Under the pieces are notes generated by a model. The model did no database searches. It saw nothing but the letters and a program-made list of their open reading frames with translations, and was not told the DNA's origin. A DNA stretch of 8,796 nt from an uncultured Candidatus Saccharibacteria bacterium (GTDB lineage: Bacteria > Patescibacteriota > Saccharimonadia > Saccharimonadales > Saccharimonadaceae): contig CARTQV010000032.1 of NCBI GenBank assembly GCA_949070545.1, forward strand, positions 1 through 8,796, written 5' to 3'. Positions 1 to 5,510 of this stretch are shown in pieces; position 1 is the stretch's first letter; the number at the start of each line of letters is the position of its first letter. A program made the position numbers and the translations under genes.

Positions 1-32
1 GAACCTTAAAACCGTCGTTTTTTCACTTCACC

Positions 33-48
33 CTAGACAAGAGTCTAG
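33..48 (+). promoter_or_regulatory. Small hairpin in the hpt leader, just upstream of the Shine-Dalgarno sequence
   Basis: CTAGAC (33-38) and GTCTAG (43-48) form a perfect 6-bp stem with an AAGA loop. It ends five bases before the G-rich ribosome-binding site of hpt (GGGGG, 54-58). There is no T-tract on either strand, so it does not look like a terminator. It may simply keep the leader structured or modulate initiation on hpt. No convincing -10/-35 pair is visible in 1-63, so the hpt promoter probably lies upstream of the window. Function unproven. Confidence 0.35.
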
Positions 49-63
49 AGAAAGGGGGAAATT

Positions 64-582
64 ATGAGTGAAAAACTGAAGACCATCATCCCGAAAGCGC
101 GCGTTCAGGAAACTATCGATGAGATCGCCGATCGAATCAATAGAGATTATGATGGACAGCCCGTTCATTTGATCGGAGTTCTGCGCGGAGCGGCGTATTT
201 TCTTTGCAATCTATCGCTAAGATTAACAATGCCCGTGACTATGGACTTCGTCCGTGTCGAGAGTTACGAAGGTACTGACCCCGGGCATCTGAAAAATATC
301 ATGGGTCTTTCTGAGTCACTTAAGGACAAAAATGTCATAATTGTCGAGGATATTGTCGATTCCGGACAGACTTTGAACTATCTAAAAGCTCTTCTTATAA
401 CCGAGGACCCAAAAAGCCTCAAAATCTGCACGCTCCTCGACAAGCCCAGTCGACGTACAGTCGAACTGGAGCCTGATTATGCGGGCACAGAAATCTCTGA
501 CGTTTTCGTCGTTGGATTTGGGCTGGATTACGAACAGCGTTATCGTAATCTGCCTTATGTCGCTGAGTTACAGTTTGAATAA
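64..582 (+). CDS. hpt: Hypoxanthine (guanine) phosphoribosyltransferase
   Basis: Cytosolic purine-salvage enzyme that condenses hypoxanthine or guanine with PRPP to give IMP or GMP. The 172-aa product has the usual length of bacterial HPRTs. It shows the family landmarks in order: the LRGA pyrophosphate-binding loop (40-43), the flexible-loop Ser-Tyr pair (67-68), the acidic PRPP-binding motif VIIVEDIVDSGQTL (91-104, Glu95/Asp96), a Lys-containing purine-contact segment (about 127) and the C-terminal VGFGLDYEQRYRNLPYV block (150-166). The ATG at 64 follows GGGGG with a 5-base spacer, a good Shine-Dalgarno arrangement. An intrinsic terminator follows, so the gene is transcriptionally separate from rpsB. 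Salvage fits a nucleotide-auxotrophic, reduced-genome bacterium (inference). Which base is preferred (hypoxanthine, guanine or xanthine) cannot be read from the sequence. Confidence 0.93.
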   Translation: MSEKLKTIIPKARVQETIDEIADRINRDYDGQPVHLIGVLRGAAYFLCNLSLRLTMPVTMDFVRVESYEGTDPGHLKNIMGLSESLKDKNVIIVEDIVDSGQTLNYLKALLITEDPKSLKICTLLDKPSRRTVELEPDYAGTEISDVFVVGFGLDYEQRYRNLPYVAELQFE

Positions 583-602
583 CTGCAACCAAACTTGGTT
601 TC

Positions 603-634
603 GTCCTCTAGCCCCGTGCTAGAGGACTTTTCTA
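603..634 (+). terminator. Rho-independent terminator after hpt
   Basis: GTCCTCTAGC (603-612) and GCTAGAGGAC (618-627) form a perfect 10-bp stem closed by a 5-base CCCGT loop. TTTTCT follows directly (628-633). Stem length, GC content and T-run fit an intrinsic terminator for hpt. Its T-run runs almost into the -35 box of the rpsB promoter at 635, so the two units are packed back to back. Confidence 0.88.
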
Positions 635-663
635 TTGACTTTTCTAATCATCTGTGATACAAT
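635..663 (+). promoter_or_regulatory. Promoter of the rpsB-tsf-frr-uppS operon
   Basis: TTGACT (-35, 635-640) and TACAAT (-10, 658-663) are separated by exactly 17 bases, with an extended -10 TGTGA just upstream (653-657). This is the best consensus housekeeping sigma promoter in the window. Transcription should start near 670, leaving an 86-nt leader before rpsB. The TGTGATAcAAT core matches the promoters before rseP, proS and tRNA-Glu. Confidence 0.85.
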
Positions 664-669
664 GGAAGT

Positions 670-755
670 ATAAGCTATTAAACGAAACAGCTATGGGAGG
701 TTTCCTCGGTTTTACGAAAGTCGATAGTCCCGTAGTAAAGAGAAAGGAACCAAAA
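670..755 (+). promoter_or_regulatory. Structured 5' leader of rpsB, candidate autoregulatory element
   Basis: This 86-nt untranslated leader is the only long one downstream of a promoter in the window. Two pairings are visible. CTATGGGA (691-698) pairs with TCCCGTAG (728-735), 8 bp with one U-G pair. GGTTTCCT (699-706) pairs with AGGAACC (745-751), 7 bp with one bulged U, and covers the rpsB Shine-Dalgarno bases. The second helix uses bases in the loop of the first, giving a pseudoknot-like topology. Leaders of rpsB bind S2 for feedback control in other bacteria (known for Proteobacteria). Whether this one does is inference. Confidence 0.45.
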
Positions 756-758
756 ATG
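742..758 (+). promoter_or_regulatory. Shine-Dalgarno and start codon that fix the rpsB start
   Basis: GAAAGGAA (742-749) lies 6 bases before ATG 756. It selects this codon over an in-frame GTG at 654, which overlaps the -10 region and so cannot be on the mRNA, and over an in-frame ATG at 693, which has no ribosome-binding site. Starting at 756 also gives the normal S2 N-terminus. Confidence 0.85.
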
Positions 759-1454
759 ACTGTCGAAGTCGATATCAAAGCTCTCCTCGAGTCTGGTGCT
801 CATTTTGGGCACAAAACTAGCCGTTGGCACCCAAAAATGGCACCTTATATCCACAGCAAGCGTCAAGGTGGCCACGTTATCAACCTTGAGAAAACCGTCG
901 AAGCTCTCGACAAAGCTCTACCAGAGCTGACCAAAATCGCCGCAAGTGGCAAAAAGGTCCTCTTCGTCGGTACGAAAAAACAGCTCAAAGAGGCGACCAA
1001 AACTGCCGCCGAGAGCGTCAATATGCCCTATGTCACGGTACGTTGGGTTGGTGGAACTTTAACTAACGTCGAGACCGTTAATCGCCAGATCAAAAAACTC
1101 CAAGATCTCGAACGACGTATGGCTTCAGGCGAACTCGAGGCGCGTTATTCGAAACTCGAAGTGCAACGCTACCAAGAAGAAATTGATCTCTTGAATGAAC
1201 GCTACGGTGGGATCAAAGACATGCGCGAACAGCCAGCCGCGATTGTCGTCGTTGATGCTATTCAAGATAAAAATGCCATCAAAGAAGCTAATACCTTGAA
1301 AATCCCAGTTTTCGCGATTACCGACACGAATGTCGACCCGACGAGCATTGATTATGTCATCCCGGCTAACGACGACGCGATTAAGGCGGTTGAGCTAATC
1401 CTAAGTTACATCACTGCCGCACTTAAAGAAGGCGAAGCGAAAAAAGAAGCCTAA
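756..1454 (+). CDS. rpsB: 30S ribosomal protein S2
   Basis: Structural protein of the small ribosomal subunit, on the solvent side near the head-body junction, needed for S1 and mRNA docking in bacteria that have S1. The 232-aa product begins with the S2 signature: LLESGAHFGHKTSRWHPKM (10-28), then YIHSKRQGGHVINLEKT (31-47). The central coiled-coil hairpin (about 105-150) is present. The C-terminal block runs through VVVDAIQDKNAIKEANTLKI (164-183) and DTNVDPTSIDYVIPANDDAI (190-209). A short Lys/Glu tail makes it slightly shorter than the E. coli protein (about 240 aa). First gene of the operon, 53 bases before tsf, as in most bacteria. Likely controlled by the consensus promoter at 635-663 and possibly by its leader. 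Confidence 0.96.
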   Translation: MTVEVDIKALLESGAHFGHKTSRWHPKMAPYIHSKRQGGHVINLEKTVEALDKALPELTKIAASGKKVLFVGTKKQLKEATKTAAESVNMPYVTVRWVGGTLTNVETVNRQIKKLQDLERRMASGELEARYSKLEVQRYQEEIDLLNERYGGIKDMREQPAAIVVVDAIQDKNAIKEANTLKIPVFAITDTNVDPTSIDYVIPANDDAIKAVELILSYITAALKEGEAKKEA

Positions 1455-1507
1455 GAAACAAATTATAGTTACGCTACAAAACCTAAATATATAATAAAAG
1501 GAGGAAT

Positions 1508-2140
1508 ATGAGCGAAGAGTTGAAAGCAAAAGCTGGCGAAGTCAAAGCCGTTTCGATTGAATTGATTAAGAAATTGAAAGAATTGTCCGGCGTCGGACTC
1601 ACCGACGCAAAGAATGCCTTGGTCGAAGCGAAAGGTGACTTTGACAAAGCCCTTGAAGCCATGCGCAAAAAAGGTATGACCAAAGCCGAAAAACGCGGTG
1701 ACCGCGAGACTCGCGAAGGCGTTATTGAAACCTACGTGCATGATGGTCGGCTCGGCGCAATCGTTGAAGTGAACTGCGAAACCAGTTTCGTCGCGAAAAC
1801 TGATGAATTTAAAGATCTCGCTCACAAACTTGCCATGCAAATCGCGAGCATGAATCCACTCTACGTTAGCCTCGAAGATGTGCCCGAAAAAGTCCTAAAC
1901 AAGAAAAAGAAAGAGTTTGAAGATAATTTCAAAGGCCCAGAGAACATGAAGGGCCAAATTATCGGCGGCCAAATCAAAAAAGCCTTTTCGGACAAAGTTT
2001 TGATGGAGCAGCCATACATCCTCGACGACACGAAAACCGTTGCTCAATTCATCAAAGAAGCCATCGCCAAAACTGGCGAGAATATCACTGTCAGCCAATT
2101 CAAACGCCTTGAAATCGGCGTTACCGAAGGCGAAGAATAA
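1508..2140 (+). CDS. tsf: Elongation factor Ts
   Basis: Guanine-nucleotide exchange factor that recycles EF-Tu-GDP to EF-Tu-GTP during translation. A UBA-like helical domain lies at about 15-55, with the fingerprint LKELSGVGLTDAKNAL (23-38). The EF-Tu-contacting motif is TSFVAKTDEF (92-101), corresponding to TDFVARNDEF in E. coli. The core ends with LEQP/GENI-like segments (MEQPY 166-170, GENITV 190-195). At 210 aa it is much shorter than E. coli EF-Ts (283 aa) and resembles the short Thermus form, which acts as a dimer (family knowledge; dimerisation here is inferred). About 12 extra residues precede the UBA domain, but AAGGAGG (1498-1504) placed 3 bases before ATG 1508 supports this start. 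No terminator separates it from rpsB or frr. Confidence 0.95.
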   Translation: MSEELKAKAGEVKAVSIELIKKLKELSGVGLTDAKNALVEAKGDFDKALEAMRKKGMTKAEKRGDRETREGVIETYVHDGRLGAIVEVNCETSFVAKTDEFKDLAHKLAMQIASMNPLYVSLEDVPEKVLNKKKKEFEDNFKGPENMKGQIIGGQIKKAFSDKVLMEQPYILDDTKTVAQFIKEAIAKTGENITVSQFKRLEIGVTEGEE

Positions 2141-2160
2141 ACCAATTCTAAGGAGGTTTT

Positions 2161-2703
2161 ATGTTTGATAGCAGCGAATACGAAGTCGCGATGAAAAATG
2201 CCGTTGCGCGTTTCGAAAACGAGCTGAAAAAAATCCGCACTGGACGCGCTCATCCCGATATGCTCAGTACGATTAAAGTCGAGGCTTACGGCGAATTTAT
2301 GCCATTAAATCAAGTCGCCAGTGTTACTAGCGCCGACGCTACGATGCTACTAGTAACACCATTCGATCCGGCGAACATTCAAAACATCGCGAAAGCAATT
2401 CGCGAAGATCAAGCTCTCGGGCTCAATCCAAGCGATGACGGGCACGTTGTACGTGTTCCAGTCCCACCGCTCACCGAAGAACGCCGCAAAGAAATTGTCA
2501 AAACCGCTTCCTCAAAAGTCGAAGAAGCAAAAGTTGCCGTGCGTAACGTGCGTGAGGATGCCAGAAAAGAACTAAAGAACGCAGAACTCCCCGAAGACGT
2601 CAAAAAACGTGCCGAAAAAGACATCGATGAACTAACGAAAAAATTCACCGAAAAAATTGATATCTTATTCAAAGACAAAAGCGCGGAGATTATGGCAATC
2701 TAA
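2161..2703 (+). CDS. frr: Ribosome recycling factor
   Basis: RRF acts with EF-G to split post-termination ribosomes. The 180-aa product is near the standard 185 aa. It has helical domain I (N-terminal helix 1-30 and C-terminal helices from about 105) and beta domain II (about 31-104, including TIKVEAYGEFMPLNQVASV). The signature LTEERRKEIVK lies at 104-114 and the RNVRED block (128-133) carries the conserved arginines that contact 23S rRNA. AAGGAGG (2150-2156) precedes ATG 2161 by 4 bases. It follows tsf by 20 bases with no pyrH between them, which is unusual. Its stop TAA shares a base with the uppS start (TAATG), so uppS is probably translated by coupling. Confidence 0.95.
   Translation: MFDSSEYEVAMKNAVARFENELKKIRTGRAHPDMLSTIKVEAYGEFMPLNQVASVTSADATMLLVTPFDPANIQNIAKAIREDQALGLNPSDDGHVVRVPVPPLTEERRKEIVKTASSKVEEAKVAVRNVREDARKELKNAELPEDVKKRAEKDIDELTKKFTEKIDILFKDKSAEIMAI
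2321..2359. repeat. 10-bp perfect inverted repeat inside frr
   Basis: GTGTTACTAG (2321-2330) and CTAGTAACAC (2350-2359) are exact reverse complements separated by 19 bases. A competing 5-bp hairpin, TAGCG (2328-2332) with CGCTA (2337-2341), overlaps the left arm. The arms encode part of RRF domain II. The structure may be chance, a pause or an mRNA-folding element; no function can be assigned. Confidence 0.5.
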
Positions 2704-3380
2704 TGGAAAAATTACGACACATCGGATTCATTGTCGATGGAAACCGTCGTTGGGCGAAAGCGCACGGACTGCCGACCATTGAAGGACATCGAAAGGGTTT
2801 TGACAAAGTTGAAGTTGTCATTGACGAGCTGAAGGGTACCGAAGTTGAGTTTGTCTCGTTCTATCTTTTTAGCACAGAGAATTGGGGAAGATCAAAGGCA
2901 GAAGTTGATTATTTGATGGATCTTGCCCGGAAAAAAATTGAACATCTCACCAAGAAAGCTGAAAAAGAAAATCTGAGAATCGTCGTTATGGGCAGAGCAG
3001 ATCCAGTCGAACCGAAACTCTGGACTAAAATGATGGATGCCGAGGAACGTACGAAAGACAATACTGGCTTAACGATATGCGTTTGTTTCAACTACGGTGG
3101 GCACTGGGAAATCGCTGACGCTGCAACTAAAGCGATTGCTGCAGGCGAGCAAGCAGTTACTCCAGAAGCCCTCGAAAAGTATCTCTATCATCCCGAAGTT
3201 CCAGCCTGTGATTTAATCGTACGCACCAGTGGGGAAGAGCGCATTTCGGGCTTCCAACTTTGGCGCGCCGCTTATGCAGAGTTTTGGTTTATCAAGAAAA
3301 ACTTTCCTGATATAGAAGCTGAGGATTGCCAATTGGCAATCTCCGAGTATCATGCTCGGAGCCGTCGTCACGGAAAATAA
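2703..3380 (+). CDS. uppS: Isoprenyl transferase, probably undecaprenyl diphosphate synthase (cis-prenyltransferase)
   Basis: Adds isopentenyl units in cis to farnesyl diphosphate to make the C55 lipid carrier for peptidoglycan and surface glycans; a peripheral membrane enzyme. The 225-aa product has all the family regions: HIGFIVDGNRRWAK (6-19, catalytic Asp12), GHRKG (28-32), YLFSTENWGRS (54-64, catalytic Asn60), FNYGGHWEIADA (129-140), DLIVRTSGEERISGFQLW (170-187, pyrophosphate-binding Arg174 and Arg180), YAEFWF (191-196) and a final RRHGK. NYGGH replaces the usual NYGGR, and RTSGE the usual RTGGE. There is no normal ribosome-binding site: the start overlaps the frr stop by one base, indicating translational coupling. 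The usual downstream cdsA and dxr are missing. Product chain length cannot be told from sequence. Confidence 0.93.
   Translation: MEKLRHIGFIVDGNRRWAKAHGLPTIEGHRKGFDKVEVVIDELKGTEVEFVSFYLFSTENWGRSKAEVDYLMDLARKKIEHLTKKAEKENLRIVVMGRADPVEPKLWTKMMDAEERTKDNTGLTICVCFNYGGHWEIADAATKAIAAGEQAVTPEALEKYLYHPEVPACDLIVRTSGEERISGFQLWRAAYAEFWFIKKNFPDIEAEDCQLAISEYHARSRRHGK
3324..3373 (+). repeat. Three consecutive hairpins at the 3' end of uppS
   Basis: Three perfect stems follow with no spacer. GATTGCCAATTGGCAATC (3324-3341) is an 18-bp palindrome (7-bp stem, AATT loop). CTCCGAG/CTCGGAG (3341-3347 with 3355-3361) has a 7-base loop; the two stems share C3341. CCGT/ACGG (3362-3365 with 3370-3373) has a CGTC loop. 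All lie in the last codons of uppS. There is no immediate T-run (TTTTT is at 3387-3391), so a classic terminator is not supported. A transcript-stabilising or weak termination role ahead of the rseP promoter is conceivable. Confidence 0.55.
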
Positions 3381-3388
3381 CATAAGTT

Positions 3389-3418
3389 TTTCCAAAGACA
3401 TAGGGAACGTGATATAAT
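3389..3418 (+). promoter_or_regulatory. Promoter of rseP with extended -10, predicted to give a leaderless mRNA
   Basis: TATAAT (3413-3418) is preceded by the extended element GTGA (3409-3412). A poor -35, TTTCCA (3389-3394), sits 18 bases upstream. Only six bases separate the -10 from ATG 3425, so the expected start of transcription falls on or next to the A of the start codon. No Shine-Dalgarno is present between them. Confidence 0.8.
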
Positions 3419-3424
3419 AGACCC

Positions 3425-4693
3425 ATGAACATTGTTTTTGGGGTCATTATTGGGCTAATTATTCTCATGTTGCTCGTCGTCGCGCATGAATTCGGACATT
3501 TTATCGCCGCTAGACGTAACGGCGTTCGCGTATTAGAGTTTGGAATTGGTTTTGCACCACGAATAGCCGCTTGGGTACAAAACCCCGCTTGGCGCAAAGG
3601 CAAAAAAGGCGTCAAAAAATGGTTAAAACTCCCGAAATCCGAATGGGGAAAACCACAAAAAACTCTAATTTTCAGCATCAACCTACTTCCAATCGGAGGA
3701 TTTTGTGCCATGGATGGCGAATCCGACGCTGACAAGCGCAAGGGTACCTTCGGCGCTGCTAGTTTTTGGTCAAAGACAAAGATTCTCTTTGCTGGTGTCG
3801 CCATGAACTGGCTAGTGGCGTTTGTTTTGCTAACAGTTCTCGCGTTTACAGGTATGCCGCAGTTTATCGCTGGGCAGTTCCATCTCGAAAGTGACAGCAG
3901 CGTCATTGGTGAAGGAGTTACAGTAGTTGAAGTTATGGAAAACTCACCAGCCGATAAAGCTGGATTTCAGACCGGCGATAAAGTTACTAAGGTTGGGAAG
4001 ATTAACGTTTTATATCCAACCGATATCACAGAATACGGGGAAGAGCATGTTGGCGAGAGAGTAAGCTACGAAGTAGAGCGCAAAGTAGATCAGAACGTTC
4101 AATGCTTACAACGCGATTGTGGGACAGAGACTATAGTTATAACCAAACAACTTGAAGCTGAATTAAACCCTGAAGGTTCCGAATATAGCCTAGGAATTTC
4201 CATGAGCTACGGCCAAACCTTCATTCGCTCAACCTGGTCCGCACCCCTCGTCGGTCTAATTACAACTGTCCAGCTCACTGGCGAAACTTTCCGCGGACTC
4301 GGAACGATGATCTGGGATCTAGTCTCTGGCGTTGCCAGTCAATTCAGCGCCGATAGCATTGTACGTGAAGCCGGACAAAATGCAATTGGGGCCGCTAGTG
4401 ATTCTGTCAGTGGACCAATCGGCATCATCGGCGTCATTTTTCCAGCTTTCGCTAGTAGTGGCGCCGCCAATTTAGCCTTTCTCGCGGCTTTGATTTCGGT
4501 TTCACTTGCTTGCATGAACATTCTTCCGATTCCTGCACTCGACGGCGGGCGTTGGCTACTGATCGCGATCTACAAATTACGGAAGAAAACCTTGACAAAA
4601 GAAACTGAAGAACGTATTGTTTCGCGTGCATTTATGATCTTATTGCTACTAATTGTCATAGTTTCAGTACTAGATATCGTGAGGCTATTCTAA
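3425..4693 (+). CDS. rseP: Site-2 intramembrane zinc metalloprotease (RseP/RasP family, M50)
   Basis: Cuts transmembrane substrates such as anti-sigma factors or remnant signal peptides within the membrane. The 422-aa product has TM1 (2-20) running into the zinc site HEFGH (21-25, catalytic Glu22). It then has the conserved INLLPIGGFCAMDGE loop (85-99), TM2 (about 117-142) and one PDZ domain (about 165-240, starting VVEVMENSPADKAGFQTGD). SGPIGI (329-334), a TM segment with NILPIPALDGG (365-375, third zinc ligand Asp373) and a last TM (about 403-418) follow. Oddities are a Lys-rich insertion (about 52-78) after the GIGFAP segment and two close cysteines in the PDZ region (C227, C232). The start is set by the promoter six bases upstream; the mRNA is probably leaderless. 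The next gene begins on the base after its stop. The substrate is unknown. Confidence 0.93.
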   Translation: MNIVFGVIIGLIILMLLVVAHEFGHFIAARRNGVRVLEFGIGFAPRIAAWVQNPAWRKGKKGVKKWLKLPKSEWGKPQKTLIFSINLLPIGGFCAMDGESDADKRKGTFGAASFWSKTKILFAGVAMNWLVAFVLLTVLAFTGMPQFIAGQFHLESDSSVIGEGVTVVEVMENSPADKAGFQTGDKVTKVGKINVLYPTDITEYGEEHVGERVSYEVERKVDQNVQCLQRDCGTETIVITKQLEAELNPEGSEYSLGISMSYGQTFIRSTWSAPLVGLITTVQLTGETFRGLGTMIWDLVSGVASQFSADSIVREAGQNAIGAASDSVSGPIGIIGVIFPAFASSGAANLAFLAALISVSLACMNILPIPALDGGRWLLIAIYKLRKKTLTKETEERIVSRAFMILLLLIVIVSVLDIVRLF

Positions 4694-5488
4694 ATGGACG
4701 CGAAAAAAATCAAAAAACCAACAAAAGTAGCAAAACCGAAAATTACAAAAACAAAAGTTTTTGAAGTAATTTTTGTACTAGCATGGGCTGGATTGTCGCT
4801 CATCGCTAGTCAACTTGTTATCGGGTTGCCGATGATGTGGATTCTCGGTGAACGCTTTTCACAACCACTTTGGACATGCATATACTATGGGTTGAATTAC
4901 TCATTGGCGCTCGCGTTAGTAATGTTGTTCCCACCAAAACTAGCCAAAATGTGGAGAAAAAAACACGAAACGAGCGGAGAAGGCACAGCGCAAAAGTGGC
5001 TGGAGCTTAGCCCAGTTAGTCTTGGCGTCGACAAGTGGCCCACCTTCGTTGACATCGGTCTCGCACCAATTGGTTATATCGTATATTCTGTGTTGGCAAA
5101 TCTTGCGATGAATCTTATGCAGATTTTCCCGTGGTTCCAGAGCGACCAGCTCCAAGACGTTGGTTTCGGCTATTTTATCACGACCGGCGACCGTGTCCTA
5201 GCTATGCTCGCAATTGTTTTTATTGCGCCAATCGCCGAAGAGCTCATCATGCGTGGCTGGGTTTACGGAAAACTAAGAGCAAAGGTAAAAATAGGCACAG
5301 CAATCGTTTTAACATCACTCTTGTTCGCCGTCTTACATGGACAATGGAATGTCGGAGTCGGAGTTTTCATGCTCAGCGTCGTACTTTGTAGCCTGCGCGA
5401 AATCACAGGTTCGATTTGGAGTGGGATGCTGCTACATATTTTATCAAACGGTATCGCGTTCTATATACTCTATATCGCTGGGTTTTGA
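4694..5488 (+). CDS. CPBP-family (CAAX/Rce1-like, Abi) intramembrane glutamic protease
   Basis: Predicted polytopic membrane protease of the CPBP family, whose bacterial members include bacteriocin self-immunity and processing proteins; the substrate here is unknown. The 264-aa product starts with a Lys-rich cytosolic tail (1-22). Hydrophobic segments lie at about 23-50, 62-80, 118-145, 167-182, 199-216 and 221-262. The three family motifs are intact: EELIMR (182-187, catalytic Glu pair plus Arg), FAVLH (211-215, His215) and HILSN (248-252, His248 and Asn252). The ATG follows the rseP stop with no gap (TAAATG), and no good ribosome-binding site is visible, so translation is likely coupled to rseP. 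The TGA stop supports the standard genetic code. A link to RseP in envelope proteolysis is inferred from position only. Confidence 0.88.
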   Translation: MDAKKIKKPTKVAKPKITKTKVFEVIFVLAWAGLSLIASQLVIGLPMMWILGERFSQPLWTCIYYGLNYSLALALVMLFPPKLAKMWRKKHETSGEGTAQKWLELSPVSLGVDKWPTFVDIGLAPIGYIVYSVLANLAMNLMQIFPWFQSDQLQDVGFGYFITTGDRVLAMLAIVFIAPIAEELIMRGWVYGKLRAKVKIGTAIVLTSLLFAVLHGQWNVGVGVFMLSVVLCSLREITGSIWSGMLLHILSNGIAFYILYIAGF

Positions 5489-5510
5489 TGTGATATAATA
5501 TATATTATAT
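5489..5510 (+). promoter_or_regulatory. proS promoter: extended -10 embedded in an 18-bp palindrome
   Basis: TGTGATATAATATATA (5489-5504) begins on the base after the CPBP stop codon and contains -10 TATAAT (5494-5499) with extended TG. No recognisable -35 lies 16-18 bases upstream. ATATAATATATATTATAT (5493-5510) is a perfect palindrome that ends inside the proS ATG. The -10 is nine bases from ATG 5509, so the leader should be about 2-4 bases. The same 16 bases recur at 8700-8715 before tRNA-Glu. Confidence 0.78.

Noticed and set aside
1..24. AAAAC/GTTTT plus T-run near the left edge as a terminator of an upstream gene
   Set aside because: The stem is only 5 bp with one G-C pair; too weak, and the upstream gene is not visible.
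587..600. AACCAA/TTGGTT hairpin after hpt
   Set aside because: The full 6-bp pairing leaves only a 2-base loop and there is no T-run; the 10-bp hairpin at 603-627 is clearly the terminator.
654..755. N-terminal extension of rpsB by 34 residues from GTG 654 or by 21 residues from ATG 693
   Set aside because: GTG 654 lies in the extended -10 of the operon promoter, upstream of the predicted transcript start. ATG 693 has no ribosome-binding site. The extra residues do not resemble S2, and ATG 756 has GAAAGGAA at proper spacing.
1490..1495. TATAAT just before tsf as a separate promoter
   Set aside because: A start about 7 bases downstream would fall in the AAGGAGG Shine-Dalgarno (1498-1504) and destroy it. 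There is no extended TG and no good -35. AT-rich chance match within the operon.
3292..3906. 204-codon open frame on the minus strand
   Set aside because: It lies wholly across uppS and rseP, whose conserved motifs are in the + frames. No recognisable domain or ribosome-binding site; a shadow frame.
5131..5391. 86-codon + strand frame within the CPBP protease gene
   Set aside because: Different frame of a region that encodes the catalytic EELIMR and FAVLH motifs; composition is Arg-rich shadow translation.
5486..5488. UGA of the CPBP gene read as glycine (alternative CPR code)
   Set aside because: Reading through gives no family sequence and runs into the proS promoter and start. No in-frame TGA interrupts any other gene, so UGA looks like a true stop.
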